64,000 nt of DNA from Arthrobacter saudimassiliensis (lineage in GTDB: Bacteria > Actinomycetota > Actinomycetes > Actinomycetales > Micrococcaceae), in assembly GCA_900016675.1 (NCBI GenBank), contig LN483071.1, positions 372,001 through 436,000 of the forward strand. The letters are read 5' to 3'. The notes beneath the pieces were generated by a model, which was not told where the DNA came from, searched no databases, and was given only the letters and a program-made list of their open reading frames with translations. Made by a program: the position numbers and the translations under genes. Numbering within the stretch: the first letter of the stretch is position 1; each line of letters starts with the position of its first letter. This document shows, piece by piece, positions 50,943-59,284 of this stretch.

Positions 50943-51386
50943 CTACTGAGCGACCTGGGTGATTTCGAAGGTCTTCGGCTGCTGGGCAGCGTGCGGGTGC
51001 TCGGCACCTGCGTAGACCTTCAGCTTGCCCATCTGCTGGGCAGCCAGGGAGTTCTTGGGGAGCATGCCGCGGATCGCCTTCTCGACGGCGCGAACCGGGT
51101 TCTTCGCGAGCAGCTCGGCGTAGCTGACGGAGGAGAGACCGCCCGGGAAACCGGAGTGGCGGTAAGCGCGCTTCTGCTCGAGCTTGGCGCCGGTCAGGGC
51201 GACCTTCTCTGCGTTGATGATGATGACGAAATCGCCCATGTCCATGTGGGGAGCAAAGGTCGGCTTGTGCTTTCCGCGCAGCAGTGTTGCGGTCTGGCTG
51301 GCAAGACGACCCAGGACAACGTCGGTGGCGTCAATGACGTGCCACTGGCGGTTGATGTCGCCGGGCTTCGGGGTGTACGTACGCAC
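50943..51386 (-). CDS. rplM: 50S ribosomal protein L13
   Basis: Early-assembly large-subunit protein, 147 residues. [22 protein letters not shown] (about residues 15-36), [16 protein letters not shown] and [17 protein letters not shown] are family hallmarks, and [21 protein letters not shown] is near the end. The GTG start at 51386 has GAAGG eight bases upstream. It begins the rplM-rpsI operon, with a leader of about 200 bases holding a small hairpin. Confidence 0.97.
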   Translation of the reverse strand: MRTYTPKPGDINRQWHVIDATDVVLGRLASQTATLLRGKHKPTFAPHMDMGDFVIIINAEKVALTGAKLEQKRAYRHSGFPGGLSSVSYAELLAKNPVRAVEKAIRGMLPKNSLAAQQMGKLKVYAGAEHPHAAQQPKTFEITQVAQ

Positions 51387-51420
51387 GTTTTTTGCCTTCG
51401 TTTCTTCTTCTTAGGTGGCT

Positions 51421-51440
51421 GCACATGGCAAGCCATGTGC
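51421..51440 (-). promoter_or_regulatory. Hairpin in the rplM leader
   Basis: GCACATGGCAAGCCATGTGC is a perfect 9-bp inverted repeat with a two-base centre, 35 bases before the rplM start. No U-tract follows. It could be a site for autogenous control by L13, but there is no direct evidence. Confidence 0.45.
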
Positions 51441-51600
51441 TTCGCAGCTTCATCTATGCGCTACCGGAGTGTCAGGTGAGGACTGCTCGTACCAGTGGTC
51501 CAAAGTTTCTCGACTATTCCCCGGGGCCAGGTGGCTCTGCAACTTAAGCCGCTCCCGTGGGCATAGACCTATCGAGGTAGGACACGCACAACGACTATAA

Positions 51601-51629
51601 ACGATAGCCGCTCGACCCGGTCAGGTCAA
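51601..51629 (-). promoter_or_regulatory. Sigma-A-type promoter of rplM-rpsI
   Basis: On the minus strand TTGACC (51624-51629) and TATCGT (51601-51606) are separated by 17 bases. The -35 box overlaps the truA stop codon. A TATAGT nearby is an alternative -10. Confidence 0.65.
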
Positions 51630-52588
51630 AAGGGCCCGGATAGGGCCGCGCTGTCACGGAGGGCACGGGTGCGGTCGGCCCGGGCCCGCAGGCCGTCGTC
51701 GTCGGGGTACCGCACTTCCTCCAGCACCAGCGGGTGGGGCGGGGCCAGCAGCGACTTTGAGTCGCGGACCTGGGCGAAGAGCCGCTCGGCCAGCCACGCG
51801 GGGGTCCGCTCCCCCGAGCCCACCTTGAGCGCTGCGCCGATCAGTGAGCGGACCATGCTGTGGCAGAAGGCGTCGGCGCGCAGCGATGCGGTGATCACTC
51901 CGTCGGCGCCGCGGGCGAAGCCGAAGGCCTGCAGCTCACGGATGGTGGTGGCGCCGAGGCGGGGCTTGCAGAACGACAGGAAGTCATGGACTCCCAGCAC
52001 GGCGGCGGCGCCCTCGTTCATGCGGTCCACGTCCAGTTCGCTGCGGTGCCAGAGCGTGATGCCGCGCGTCAGCGGGTCCTGGTTCTGCAGCCGGTCGGCG
52101 ATCCGGTAGCTGTACCGCCGCCACAGCGCGGAGAAGCGGGCGTCGAATCCCTCCGGGGCGGGACGGGCGGAGAACACCTGGATTGCTCCGGCCATGGCTT
52201 CGGCCATCCGCCGCGGCGTGCCTGACTCCCGCAGCGGCAGGGTGAGCTCACGGTTCATGACCCCGCGCAGCCGCCGCAGCAGGGCCTCCTCGGGTTCGAG
52301 GTCGTGTCCCCTTGTCAGGCCTTCCCATTCCCCAGGTGCCAGGTCCAGGTGGGCGACCTGCCCGCGGGCGTGGACTCCGGCATCCGTGCGCCCGGCGACC
52401 GTGAGGCGTACGGGCCGGCGGAGCAGTACGGCAAGCGAGTCCTCAAGGGTGCCCTGGACCGTCCTCAGTCCCGGCTGCGCGGCCCACCCCGAGAACGCAG
52501 CGCCGTCGTAGGCCAGGTCGAGCCGGATACGAAGGAACCCGCCGTCCCCATGGGGAGCGGCGGGTCCTTCGATCGTCATGACTACCAT
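51626..52588 (-). CDS. truA: tRNA pseudouridine(38-40) synthase
   Basis: Isomerises uridines 38-40 of the tRNA anticodon stem-loop. The catalytic aspartate is in AGRTDAGVHARGQ (about residue 63); LDLAYDGAAFSGWAAQPGLRT precedes it and FCHSMVRSLIGAALKVG lies near 250. 320 residues from the ATG at 52588; a second ATG three codons in is possible. It follows rplQ by 40 bases, so it is probably the last gene of the alpha operon. Confidence 0.96.
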   Translation of the reverse strand: MVVMTIEGPAAPHGDGGFLRIRLDLAYDGAAFSGWAAQPGLRTVQGTLEDSLAVLLRRPVRLTVAGRTDAGVHARGQVAHLDLAPGEWEGLTRGHDLEPEEALLRRLRGVMNRELTLPLRESGTPRRMAEAMAGAIQVFSARPAPEGFDARFSALWRRYSYRIADRLQNQDPLTRGITLWHRSELDVDRMNEGAAAVLGVHDFLSFCKPRLGATTIRELQAFGFARGADGVITASLRADAFCHSMVRSLIGAALKVGSGERTPAWLAERLFAQVRDSKSLLAPPHPLVLEEVRYPDDDGLRARADRTRALRDSAALSGPF

Positions 52589-52628
52589 GCTACGCGGTTC
52601 CGCCGAGGGCGGAGCGCAGCAGCAGAGG

Positions 52629-53249
52629 TCAGTAGGACTGACGGGGGTCCGGCTGCGCGTTGGGCGCGTTGTTGACCGCAGCCTCGGTGGCAGCGGCGGC
52701 AGCGGACTCCTGCGCGGCCTGCTTGGCCTCGACGTCGGCCTGCGCGGTCTCCGGCGCCTCGTCGGCGGACTCAGCCGAATCGGCGCTGTCAGCGGACTCC
52801 GGAGAATCAGCGGACTCGGGGGAATCGGCGGCCGGAGCGGCGGCGGCAGCGGCGGCCGAAGCCTCGGCAACCACGGCCTGCTTGGCGGAAACCGGCTCCA
52901 GCACCAGTTCGATCACGGCCATGGGCGCGTTGTCGCCCTGGCGGTTGCCGATCTTGGTGATGCGGGTGTAGCCGCCCTCGCGGTTGGCCACGGCCGGAGC
53001 GATCTCGGTGAACAGCTCGTGCACGATCCCCTTGTCGGTGATCATGGTCAGCACGCGGCGGCGGGCAGCCAGGTCTCCGCGCTTGGCGAAGGTGATCAGG
53101 CGCTCGGCGTACGGGCTCAGGCGCTTGGCCTTGGTCACCGTGGTGGTGATCCGCTTGTGCTCGAACAGCTGCGAAGCCAGGTTCGCCAGCATCAGGCGCT
53201 GGTGGGCCGGGCTGCCTCCGAGGCGCTTACCCTTGGTGGGTGTAGGCAT
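52629..53249 (-). CDS. rplQ: 50S ribosomal protein L17 with low-complexity C-terminal extension
   Basis: Large-subunit protein near the tunnel exit. The conserved core (about residues 1-120) starts [20 protein letters not shown] and has [22 protein letters not shown]. The remaining ~85 residues are extra: repeats of [11 protein letters not shown] and long alanine runs, acidic and probably unfolded. Total 206 residues against about 120 in E. coli. It follows rpoA by 64 bases. Confidence 0.96.
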   Translation of the reverse strand: MPTPTKGKRLGGSPAHQRLMLANLASQLFEHKRITTTVTKAKRLSPYAERLITFAKRGDLAARRRVLTMITDKGIVHELFTEIAPAVANREGGYTRITKIGNRQGDNAPMAVIELVLEPVSAKQAVVAEASAAAAAAAPAADSPESADSPESADSADSAESADEAPETAQADVEAKQAAQESAAAAATEAAVNNAPNAQPDPRQSY

Positions 53250-53313
53250 TACATTTTCTCCTCAAACGGTGCCGACGGCTCTGGAGAAAGCCGGGCCGGC
53301 AGAAATTTGCTAG

Positions 53314-54330
53314 TTAGAGCTCGTCGTCCGAGAACTCGGTCTCGTCCTCGTCAATGGCTGCGGCACGGGCTGCCAGGTCGAACCCGGGAGGGGAATCCTT
53401 CAGGGACAGGCCCAGTTCAACCAGCTTCGCCTTCACCTCGTCGATGGACTTCGCGCCGAAGTTGCGGATGTCCATCAGGTCAGCCTCGGAGCGGGCGACG
53501 AGTTCACCCACGGTGTGGATGCCCTCACGCTTGAGGCAGTTGTAGGAACGCACGGTCAGCTCGAGGTCCTCGATCGGCAGCGCCATGTCGGCCGCAAGCG
53601 CGGCGTCGGTGGGGCTGGGGCCGATCTCGATGCCCTCGGCTGCGGTGTTCAGTTCGCGGGCCAGCCCGAACAGCTCAACCAGGGTGGTGCCTGCGGACGC
53701 GACGGCGTCGCGCGGGGCAATGGCGTCCTTGGTTTCGACGTCGACGATCAGGCGGTCGAAGTCGGTGCGCTGCTCGACGCGGGTGGCCTCCACGCGGAAG
53801 GTCACCTTCAGGACCGGCGAGTAGATGGAGTCGACCGGGATGCGGCCGATCTCCTGGTCGCCGGACTTGTTCTGGGCCGCGGAAACGTAGCCGCGCCCGC
53901 GCTCGATGGTCAGTTCGAGCTCGAACTTGCCCTTCGAGTTCAGGGTCGCGATGTGCAGATCCGGGTTGTGGAACTCGACACCGGCCGGCGGAGCGATGTC
54001 CGCAGCGGTGACGACGCCGGGACCCTGCTTGCGCAGGTAGGCGACCACGGGCTCGTCGTGCTCGGAGGACACCGACAGGTTCTTGATGTTCAGGATGATC
54101 TCAGTGACATCCTCCTTCACACCGGGGACCGTGGTGAACTCGTGCAGCACGCCGTCGATCCGGATGCTGGTTACCGCAGCACCGGGAATGGAGGACAGCA
54201 GCGTGCGGCGGAGCGAGTTGCCGAGGGTGTAACCGAAGCCCGGCTCCAGCGGTTCGATGATGAACCGGGACCGGTTGTCGGCTACGACTTCTTCAGTGAG
54301 GGTGGGGCGCTGTGCAATGAGCACTTGCAT
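53314..54330 (-). CDS. rpoA: DNA-directed RNA polymerase subunit alpha
   Basis: Assembles the polymerase and contacts activators and UP elements. The 338-residue protein has [28 protein letters not shown] (residues 23-50) of the dimer domain and a C-terminal domain with [22 protein letters not shown] and [17 protein letters not shown]. The tail is acidic ([12 protein letters not shown]). The ATG at 54330 has GAAAGG seven bases upstream. A 194-base gap with a long hairpin separates it from rpsK. Confidence 0.97.
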   Translation of the reverse strand: MQVLIAQRPTLTEEVVADNRSRFIIEPLEPGFGYTLGNSLRRTLLSSIPGAAVTSIRIDGVLHEFTTVPGVKEDVTEIILNIKNLSVSSEHDEPVVAYLRKQGPGVVTAADIAPPAGVEFHNPDLHIATLNSKGKFELELTIERGRGYVSAAQNKSGDQEIGRIPVDSIYSPVLKVTFRVEATRVEQRTDFDRLIVDVETKDAIAPRDAVASAGTTLVELFGLARELNTAAEGIEIGPSPTDAALAADMALPIEDLELTVRSYNCLKREGIHTVGELVARSEADLMDIRNFGAKSIDEVKAKLVELGLSLKDSPPGFDLAARAAAIDEDETEFSDDEL

Positions 54331-54454
54331 TTCCTTTCAGCGAGCGTCCGCTATATGACGCAGCACAATTGGTGGAAACGACGACGACGGGGTCTCCCGC
54401 GGGCGTCTTGGACGGCTGGATCCCGTCGCCGGCCTCCTGGAGGATCCACCCGGC

Positions 54455-54487
54455 GGTGCCGCGGCTGCCAGGGGCAGCAGCGGCACC
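54455..54487 (-). other. Stable hairpin between rpsK and rpoA
   Basis: GGTGCCGC-G-GCTGCC / GGCAGC-A-GCGGCACC with loop AGG: 14 pairs around one mismatch. It is 37 bases past the rpsK stop and has no U-tract. It may be an RNA processing site or attenuator inside the alpha operon. Confidence 0.5.
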
Positions 54488-54524
54488 AGGGTGGTTGCTC
54501 CGGACCGGTCAGCCGGAAAGCCGA

Positions 54525-54926
54525 TTAGACGCGGCGGCGCTTCGGGGGACGGCAGCCGTTGTGAGCGCTCGGGGTCACGTCCTGGATGGACCCGACCTCC
54601 AGGCCGGTGGCCTGCAGCGACCGGATGGCGGTCTCGCGGCCGGAGCCCGGACCCTTCACGAAGACGTCGACCTTGCGGACGCCGTGCTCCTGTGCACGCT
54701 TCGCGGCGGTCTCGGCAGCCATCTGAGCGGCGAACGGAGTCGACTTGCGCGAACCCTTGAATCCGACCTCACCGGAGGAAGCCCAGGCGATGACGTCGCC
54801 GGACGGATCCGTGATGGAAACAATGGTGTTGTTGAACGTGCTCTTGATGTGCGCCTGGCCCAGCGCGACATTCTTCTTATCCTTGCGACGCGGCTTGCGC
54901 ACCGCTCCACGAGTCTTAGGGGGCAT
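54525..54926 (-). CDS. rpsK: 30S ribosomal protein S11
   Basis: Small-subunit platform protein, 133 residues. [21 protein letters not shown] (about residues 25-45), [21 protein letters not shown] and the C-terminal [20 protein letters not shown] are standard. The lysine-rich start ([10 protein letters not shown]) is usual in actinobacteria. It follows rpsM by 61 bases. Confidence 0.97.
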   Translation of the reverse strand: MPPKTRGAVRKPRRKDKKNVALGQAHIKSTFNNTIVSITDPSGDVIAWASSGEVGFKGSRKSTPFAAQMAAETAAKRAQEHGVRKVDVFVKGPGSGRETAIRSLQATGLEVGSIQDVTPSAHNGCRPPKRRRV

Positions 54927-54987
54927 TACTTCTCCTACAAAGAGTTTGGTTTTGGGCGGCCCCGGAAGGGCCCGGCGTCAGCCGCTG

Positions 54988-55365
54988 TTAGCGGCCGGCC
55001 TTCTTCTTACCGGCAACGGTGCGCTTCGGACCCTTGCGGGTACGGGCGTTGGTCTTCGTGCGCTGGCCGTGCACGGGCATGCCGCGGCGGTGGCGGATGC
55101 CCTGGTAGCTGCCGATTTCGACCTTGCGGCGGATGTCGGCTGCCACCTCACGGCGGAGGTCACCCTCGACCTTGAAGTTGCCCTCAATGTAGTCACGCAG
55201 CTGAACGAGTTCAGCGTCAGTGAGGTCCTTGACGCGGGTGTCCGGGCTGATGCCGGTCTCCGCGAGGGTCTGCTCTGCACGGGTCTTGCCCACGCCGTAG
55301 ATGTAGGTAAGCGCGATCACTACCCGCTTTTCGCGGGGAATGTCTACGCCGGCGAGACGTGCCAT
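54988..55365 (-). CDS. rpsM: 30S ribosomal protein S13
   Basis: Small-subunit head protein that contacts tRNA and L5, 125 residues. [20 protein letters not shown] (residues 2-21), [11 protein letters not shown] and [24 protein letters not shown] are standard, with a basic tail KKKAGR. ATG at 55365 has AGGAG seven bases upstream. A 190-base leader with a junction-like fold separates it from rpmJ. Confidence 0.97.
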   Translation of the reverse strand: MARLAGVDIPREKRVVIALTYIYGVGKTRAEQTLAETGISPDTRVKDLTDAELVQLRDYIEGNFKVEGDLRREVAADIRRKVEIGSYQGIRHRRGMPVHGQRTKTNARTRKGPKRTVAGKKKAGR

Positions 55366-55402
55366 ATCGGCGGTTCTCCTCTTGTTGCTCCGGAGGTGTG
55401 GA

Positions 55403-55477
55403 GCAGTGCATTCCCTGTCGCCAGGTCCCCGGCCTCCGAACCGGGGGTATGCGTCACGCGTACCGACGCTGCACTGC
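55403..55477 (-). promoter_or_regulatory. Junction-like RNA fold in the rpsM leader
   Basis: An outer 8-bp stem (55403-55410 with 55470-55477) encloses two inner stems: CCCCGG/CCGGGG (55427-55432 with 55441-55446) and GTATGCG/CGCGTAC (55447-55453 with 55457-55463, one G-U-type pair). It lies 38-112 bases before the rpsM start. In other bacteria the alpha-operon leader is a ribosomal protein target, so this may be a similar control site. Confidence 0.45.
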
Positions 55478-55555
55478 CTGTTATTCGATTACTACGCGTG
55501 GGCGTCCCTTGCGGGACCCGTTGACCGGGGCCGAAGCTCCCGGATCAGCGGGGTC

Positions 55556-55669
55556 TTAGCCCTGGCGCTGCTTGTGGCGCGGGTTCTCGCAGATCACCAT
55601 GACCCGCCCGTTACGGCGGATCACCTTGCACTTATCGCAGATCTGCTTGACGCTCGGCTGAACCTTCAT
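55556..55669 (-). CDS. rpmJ: 50S ribosomal protein L36
   Basis: A 37-residue zinc-ribbon protein of the large subunit: [20 protein letters not shown] at the start and [11 protein letters not shown] at the end. The C-X2-C and C-X4-H ligands (Cys11, Cys14, Cys27, His32) are intact, so this is the zinc-binding form. AAAGGA lies six bases before the ATG at 55669. It follows infA by 26 bases. Confidence 0.96.
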   Translation of the reverse strand: MKVQPSVKQICDKCKVIRRNGRVMVICENPRHKQRQG

Positions 55670-55695
55670 GGCGTTCCTTTGCGTGGTTGCAGGAT

Positions 55696-55917
55696 TTACT
55701 TGTAGCGGTAAACGATGCGACCTCGGGTGAGGTCGTAAGGGCTAAGCTCCACTACAACGCGGTCTCCGGGGAGGATGCGAATGTAGTGTTGACGCATCTT
55801 TCCCGAGATGTGGGCAAGCACAATGTGCCCGTTCGCCAGCTCAACGCGGAACATCGCGTTGGGCAGGGCTTCGTTGACCGAGCCCTCAATCTCAATGACG
55901 CCGTCTTTCTTGGCCAT
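55696..55917 (-). CDS. infA: Translation initiation factor IF-1
   Basis: Binds the A site of the 30S subunit during initiation. The 73-residue OB-fold protein is standard: [20 protein letters not shown], then [19 protein letters not shown] and [18 protein letters not shown] directly precedes the ATG at 55917; a second GGAGGA copy and a matching CCTCC lie just upstream. It starts the infA-rpmJ-rpsM-rpsK-rpoA-rplQ(-truA) unit, with a promoter at 56040-56068. Confidence 0.97.
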   Translation of the reverse strand: MAKKDGVIEIEGSVNEALPNAMFRVELANGHIVLAHISGKMRQHYIRILPGDRVVVELSPYDLTRGRIVYRYK

Positions 55918-55959
55918 ATCCTCCGCTAACGTCTGTGTCCTCCGTTTTGCGGGGAGGAC
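55918..55959 (-). promoter_or_regulatory. infA leader with duplicated SD sequence and one anti-SD
   Basis: In mRNA sense GTCCTCC (from 55953-55959) can pair with GGAGGAC (55937-55943) as a 7-bp hairpin, or with the real ribosome site GCGGAGGAT (55918-55926). The two pairings exclude each other, which would allow a simple on/off switch. This is inferred from complementarity only. Confidence 0.4.
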
Positions 55960-56039
55960 GGTTTTCGGGTTTGATGGTCCCCGACCAGGCCCCCACCGAG
56001 GTGGAAATTGGGCACGGGTGTAGAGACAACCAACAGATA

Positions 56040-56068
56040 ACTGTACTCCACGGGCCCGGGAAAGTTAA
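56040..56068 (-). promoter_or_regulatory. Probable promoter of infA operon
   Basis: On the minus strand TTAACT (56063-56068) and TACAGT (56040-56045) are 17 bases apart, about 120 bases before infA. The whole 55918-56273 gap (356 bases) holds this promoter, the infA leader and the map terminator, and no gene that I can support. Confidence 0.55.
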
Positions 56069-56191
56069 ATCTCCGCAGGCGGCGGTCCGGCGGCCGCCCT
56101 GACGTGGCCCGGCACCGCACGCATCCCCCGGCACCGCCTTCGAACCGCCGGCCCGGTAGCCGCCGCGGCAGCTGCCGCGCGGCTGGACACG

Positions 56192-56228
56192 GAAAACCCG
56201 GACGCCGATGGGCGGTCCGGGTTTTCCT
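56192..56228 (-). terminator. Terminator after map
   Basis: GGAAAACCCGGAC / GTCCGGGTTTTCC is a perfect 13-bp stem with an 11-base loop, 46 bases past the map stop. The TTTT run is inside the 3' arm on the minus strand, so the U-tract is weak. It separates secY-adk-map from infA. Confidence 0.65.
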
Positions 56229-56273
56229 TGGTCCGTTCCGGTCTGCGCATGGCCTGCGCGGAGGCGTCCCGCG

Positions 56274-57095
56274 CTACGGGATCGGCACCGGCGTCACGCC
56301 GAGCGGCTCCAGCCGCGATGCGCCTCCGTCCGGGGCGGTGAGCACCCAGATCCCCTTCTCGTGGATCGCCACCGAATGCTCCCACTGGCACGAGCGGCTG
56401 CCGTCGACGGTGATGACGGTCCACTCGTCTTCCAGCACGGCGGTCTCGATGTCCCCGCGCACGAGCATGGGCTCGATCGCCAGGCACATTCCGGCCTTCA
56501 GCTTCGGGCCGCGGTGGCCGGTGCGGTAGTTCAGCACGTCCGGTGCCTGGTGCATCTCGGATCCGATGCCGTGGCCGACGTAGTCCTCGAGGATGCCAAG
56601 CTTCTCCCCCGGCACCCCGGTGACGTAGTCATCGATGGCGTTGCCGATGTCGCCCACGAAGCGGCCCCTGGCCGCAGCCGCGATGCCGCGCCACATGGCT
56701 TCCTCGGTGACGTCGGACAGGCGCCGGTCAGCCGGGTCCGCCTCACCGACGATCACGGTCCGTGCCGAGTCGGCGTGCCAGCCGTCCACGATGGCCCCGC
56801 CGTCGATCGAGATGATGTCGCCGTCCGCCAGGACCTTGTCCCCCGGGATGCCGTGCACGACTTCCTCATTGACCGAGGTGCAGATCGTGGCGGGGAAGCC
56901 GTGGTAGCCGAGGAAATTCGAGGTGGCGCCGGCCTCCTTGAGCACGTCGGCGAACACGGCGTCGAGGTCGCGGGTCCGCGCACCGGGGACGGCTGCGGCA
57001 CAGGCCGCGTCGAGCGCACGGCTCAGCACGAGTCCGGCCTCCCGCATGGTGCGCATCTGCGCGTTGGTCTTGTACTGGATTTTGGGCTGGCCCAA
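56274..57095 (-). CDS. map: Methionine aminopeptidase type I
   Basis: Removes the initiator methionine from new proteins. 273 residues. All five metal ligands are in place: SIDGGAIVDGWHADSART (two Asp, about residues 98-109), GHGIG (His, about 172), AIEPM (Glu) and WEHSVAI (Glu). GYHGFPATICTSVNEEVVHG is the usual substrate-pocket segment. The start is TTG at 57095 with AGGAGAGA before it. It is the last gene of secY-adk-map, 69 bases after adk. Confidence 0.96.
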   Translation of the reverse strand: MGQPKIQYKTNAQMRTMREAGLVLSRALDAACAAAVPGARTRDLDAVFADVLKEAGATSNFLGYHGFPATICTSVNEEVVHGIPGDKVLADGDIISIDGGAIVDGWHADSARTVIVGEADPADRRLSDVTEEAMWRGIAAAARGRFVGDIGNAIDDYVTGVPGEKLGILEDYVGHGIGSEMHQAPDVLNYRTGHRGPKLKAGMCLAIEPMLVRGDIETAVLEDEWTVITVDGSRSCQWEHSVAIHEKGIWVLTAPDGGASRLEPLGVTPVPIP

Positions 57096-57164
57096 ATCTC
57101 TCCTGCTTACTGTCGAACTGTGCTGGTCGAGGTGCTGCGCGGCGGAGCGCGCAGCACCTCCCGG

Positions 57165-57737
57165 TTAGCGGAGGTCGCTGAGCGCGTCCATGATGCGCTC
57201 GGTGACTTCGTCGATGTCGCCGAGCCCGTCCACCTGGGTGACGATGCCCCGGTCGGAGTAGCGGGCGACGACGTCGGCCGTTTCCTTCTTGTAGAGATCC
57301 AGCCGGTGGCGGATGACGTCTTCGTTGTCGTCGGCGCGGCCTTCGATCTCGGCCCGGCGCAGCAGGCGCTGCACCAGCTCCTCGTCGTCGGCGGTCAGCT
57401 GGAGGACGGCGTCGAGCTTCTGCCCGCTCTCGGCGAGGATCCGGTCGAGTTCCTCCACCTGGGCCGTGGTGCGCGGGTAGCCGTCCAGCAGGAATCCTTC
57501 GGCGACGTCGTCGTTGGCGAGCCGGTCGCGGACCATGTTGTTGGTCACCGAGTCCGGAACGAAGTTGCCGGCGTCGATGTACTTCTTGGCCTCCAGGCCC
57601 AGCGGGGTCAGTTCCTTGACGTTGTGCCGGAAGATGTCGCCCGTGGAGATCGCGCTGACTCCGAGCCGCTCGGAGATCCTGGCGGCCTGAGTGCCTTTGC
57701 CGGCGCCGGGAGGTCCAATAATAAGCAGGCGTGTCAT
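57165..57737 (-). CDS. adk: Adenylate kinase
   Basis: Interconverts ATP + AMP and 2 ADP. 190 residues with the P-loop GPPGAGKGTQ (residues 8-17), FLLDGYPRTTAQVEELD (about 82) and the short-LID form (no zinc lid), as is usual in actinobacteria. The ATG overlaps the secY stop (ATGA). Confidence 0.97.
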   Translation of the reverse strand: MTRLLIIGPPGAGKGTQAARISERLGVSAISTGDIFRHNVKELTPLGLEAKKYIDAGNFVPDSVTNNMVRDRLANDDVAEGFLLDGYPRTTAQVEELDRILAESGQKLDAVLQLTADDEELVQRLLRRAEIEGRADDNEDVIRHRLDLYKKETADVVARYSDRGIVTQVDGLGDIDEVTERIMDALSDLR

Positions 57738-59044
57738 CGCAGTAACCCTTCGTAGTGACGCTGCTGAAGCTGTGCGTCGATTTGTTTGACCGTCTCGAGG
57801 CCCACACCAACCATGATGAGGATCGAGGTCCCGCCGAACGGGAAGTTCTGGTTGGCTCCGACGAGCACCAGTGCAATCAGCGGGATGAGGGCAACAATGC
57901 CCAGGTAGAGAGCGCCGGGCAGGGTAATGCGGGACAGCACGTACTGCAGGTATTCGGCGGTGGGTCGGCCGGCCCGGATGCCCGGGATGAAGCCGCCGTA
58001 CTTCTTCATGTTCTCCGAGACTTCCTCCGGATTGAAGGTGATGGAGACGTAGAAGTAGGTGAAGAAGACAATCAGCAGGAAGTACACCGCCATGTAGAGC
58101 GGGTGGTCACCGGTGACGAAGTAGTTGTTGATCCACACGACCCATTCCGGCGGCGTGCCGTCGGCAGGGGTGTTGAACTGCGCCACCAGTGCCGGCAGGT
58201 AGAGCATCGAGGAGGCGAAGATGACGGGGATCACTCCGGCCATGTTCACCTTGATCGGAATGTAGGTGTTCGTCCCGCCCACGGTTCGGCGGCCGATCAT
58301 GCGCTTCGCGTACTGGACCGGAACGCGGCGCTGGGACTGCTCGACGAAGATGACCAGGGCGACGACGAGGACGCCGATCGCCAGCACGCCGAGGAAGACG
58401 GTCCAGCCCTGCGAGGTCAGGATCGCGCCGAGCGAGCTCGGGAAGGAGGCGGCGATGGAGGTGAAGATCAGCAGCGAGATGCCGTTGCCGACACCCTTCT
58501 CGGTGACCAGCTCGCCCATCCACATGATCAGGCCGGTGCCTGCGGTGAGCGTGATGATGATCAGCAGGATCGTGATCAGGCTGTCGTCCGGGATGATGTC
58601 CAGCGAGCACTGGTTGTTGAACAGGGCGCCGGAGCGGGCCAGCGACACCACGGTCGTGGCGTTCAGCAGGCCCAGGGCGATCGTCAGGTACCGCGTGTAC
58701 TGCGTCAGCCTGGCCTGGCCCTGCTGGCCTTCCTCATGCAGGGCCTGGAACCGGGGAATCACCACGCGCAGCAGCTGCACGATGATGCTGGCGGTGATGT
58801 AGGGCATGATGCCCAGCGCAAAGACCGACACCTGGAGCAGGGCGCCGCCGCTGAAGAGGTTAACGAACTCGTACAGGCCGCCGGTGGTGGCGCCGAGTGC
58901 GAGGCACTGCTGAACATTGCCGTAGTCGACGCCCGGCGCCGGGATAAACGTACCCATCCGGTAAAGGGTGATGATTCCCAGCGTAAACAACAGCTTGCGT
59001 CGCAGATCTGGCGTCCGGAAGGCCCGGCCAATAGCGCTGAGCAA
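57734..59044 (-). CDS. secY: Protein translocase subunit SecY
   Basis: Core of the Sec channel in the cytoplasmic membrane. The 436-residue protein has ten membrane helices; RMGTFIPAPGVD (residues 29-40), MPYITASIIVQLL (about 80), the plug region near 60 and GGFIPGIRAGRPTAEYL near 350 are hallmarks. The start is TTG at 59044 with AGGAGG four bases upstream. A terminator separates it from rplO, so it has its own promoter or relies on readthrough. Confidence 0.97.
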   Translation of the reverse strand: MLSAIGRAFRTPDLRRKLLFTLGIITLYRMGTFIPAPGVDYGNVQQCLALGATTGGLYEFVNLFSGGALLQVSVFALGIMPYITASIIVQLLRVVIPRFQALHEEGQQGQARLTQYTRYLTIALGLLNATTVVSLARSGALFNNQCSLDIIPDDSLITILLIIITLTAGTGLIMWMGELVTEKGVGNGISLLIFTSIAASFPSSLGAILTSQGWTVFLGVLAIGVLVVALVIFVEQSQRRVPVQYAKRMIGRRTVGGTNTYIPIKVNMAGVIPVIFASSMLYLPALVAQFNTPADGTPPEWVVWINNYFVTGDHPLYMAVYFLLIVFFTYFYVSITFNPEEVSENMKKYGGFIPGIRAGRPTAEYLQYVLSRITLPGALYLGIVALIPLIALVLVGANQNFPFGGTSILIMVGVGLETVKQIDAQLQQRHYEGLLR

Positions 59045-59155
59045 GCGTCCTCCTGAGGTAAGAAATAGTCCGATCGGACTGGTGACAGTGAGAGTCTAAC
59101 CGGTGTGGCTGCCTGTTGCGTTAACGGGCCGCTTCCCGGATTGGTGCCTTAACGA

Positions 59156-59203
59156 CGCTGAACTCCCGGCCGGGCCCGTGAGGGTCCTGCCGGGAGTTCA
59201 GCG
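59156..59203 (-). terminator. Stem-loop between rplO and secY
   Basis: CGCTGAACTCCCGGC / GCCGGGAGTTCAGCG, a perfect 15-bp stem with an 18-base loop, 82 bases past the rplO stop. On the minus strand the tail is TCGTTAAGG, so termination may be partial. It would split the spc operon before secY. Confidence 0.6.
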
Positions 59204-59284
59204 TTCACGCTTCGGCGCCGGCTTCCGGGGGCCGCCCGCCGCGCAGGGCGCGGCGGGCGCTCCGGATGCCGTCTGCCAAGGCTG

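Noticed and set aside
51415-51600. 61-codon frame upstream of rplM
   Set aside because: It lies in the leader on the opposite strand and has no family-like sequence or good ribosome site.
59060-59140. secY promoter
   Set aside because: A TAGACT box is present but the best -35 candidate is 20 bases away; not convincing.
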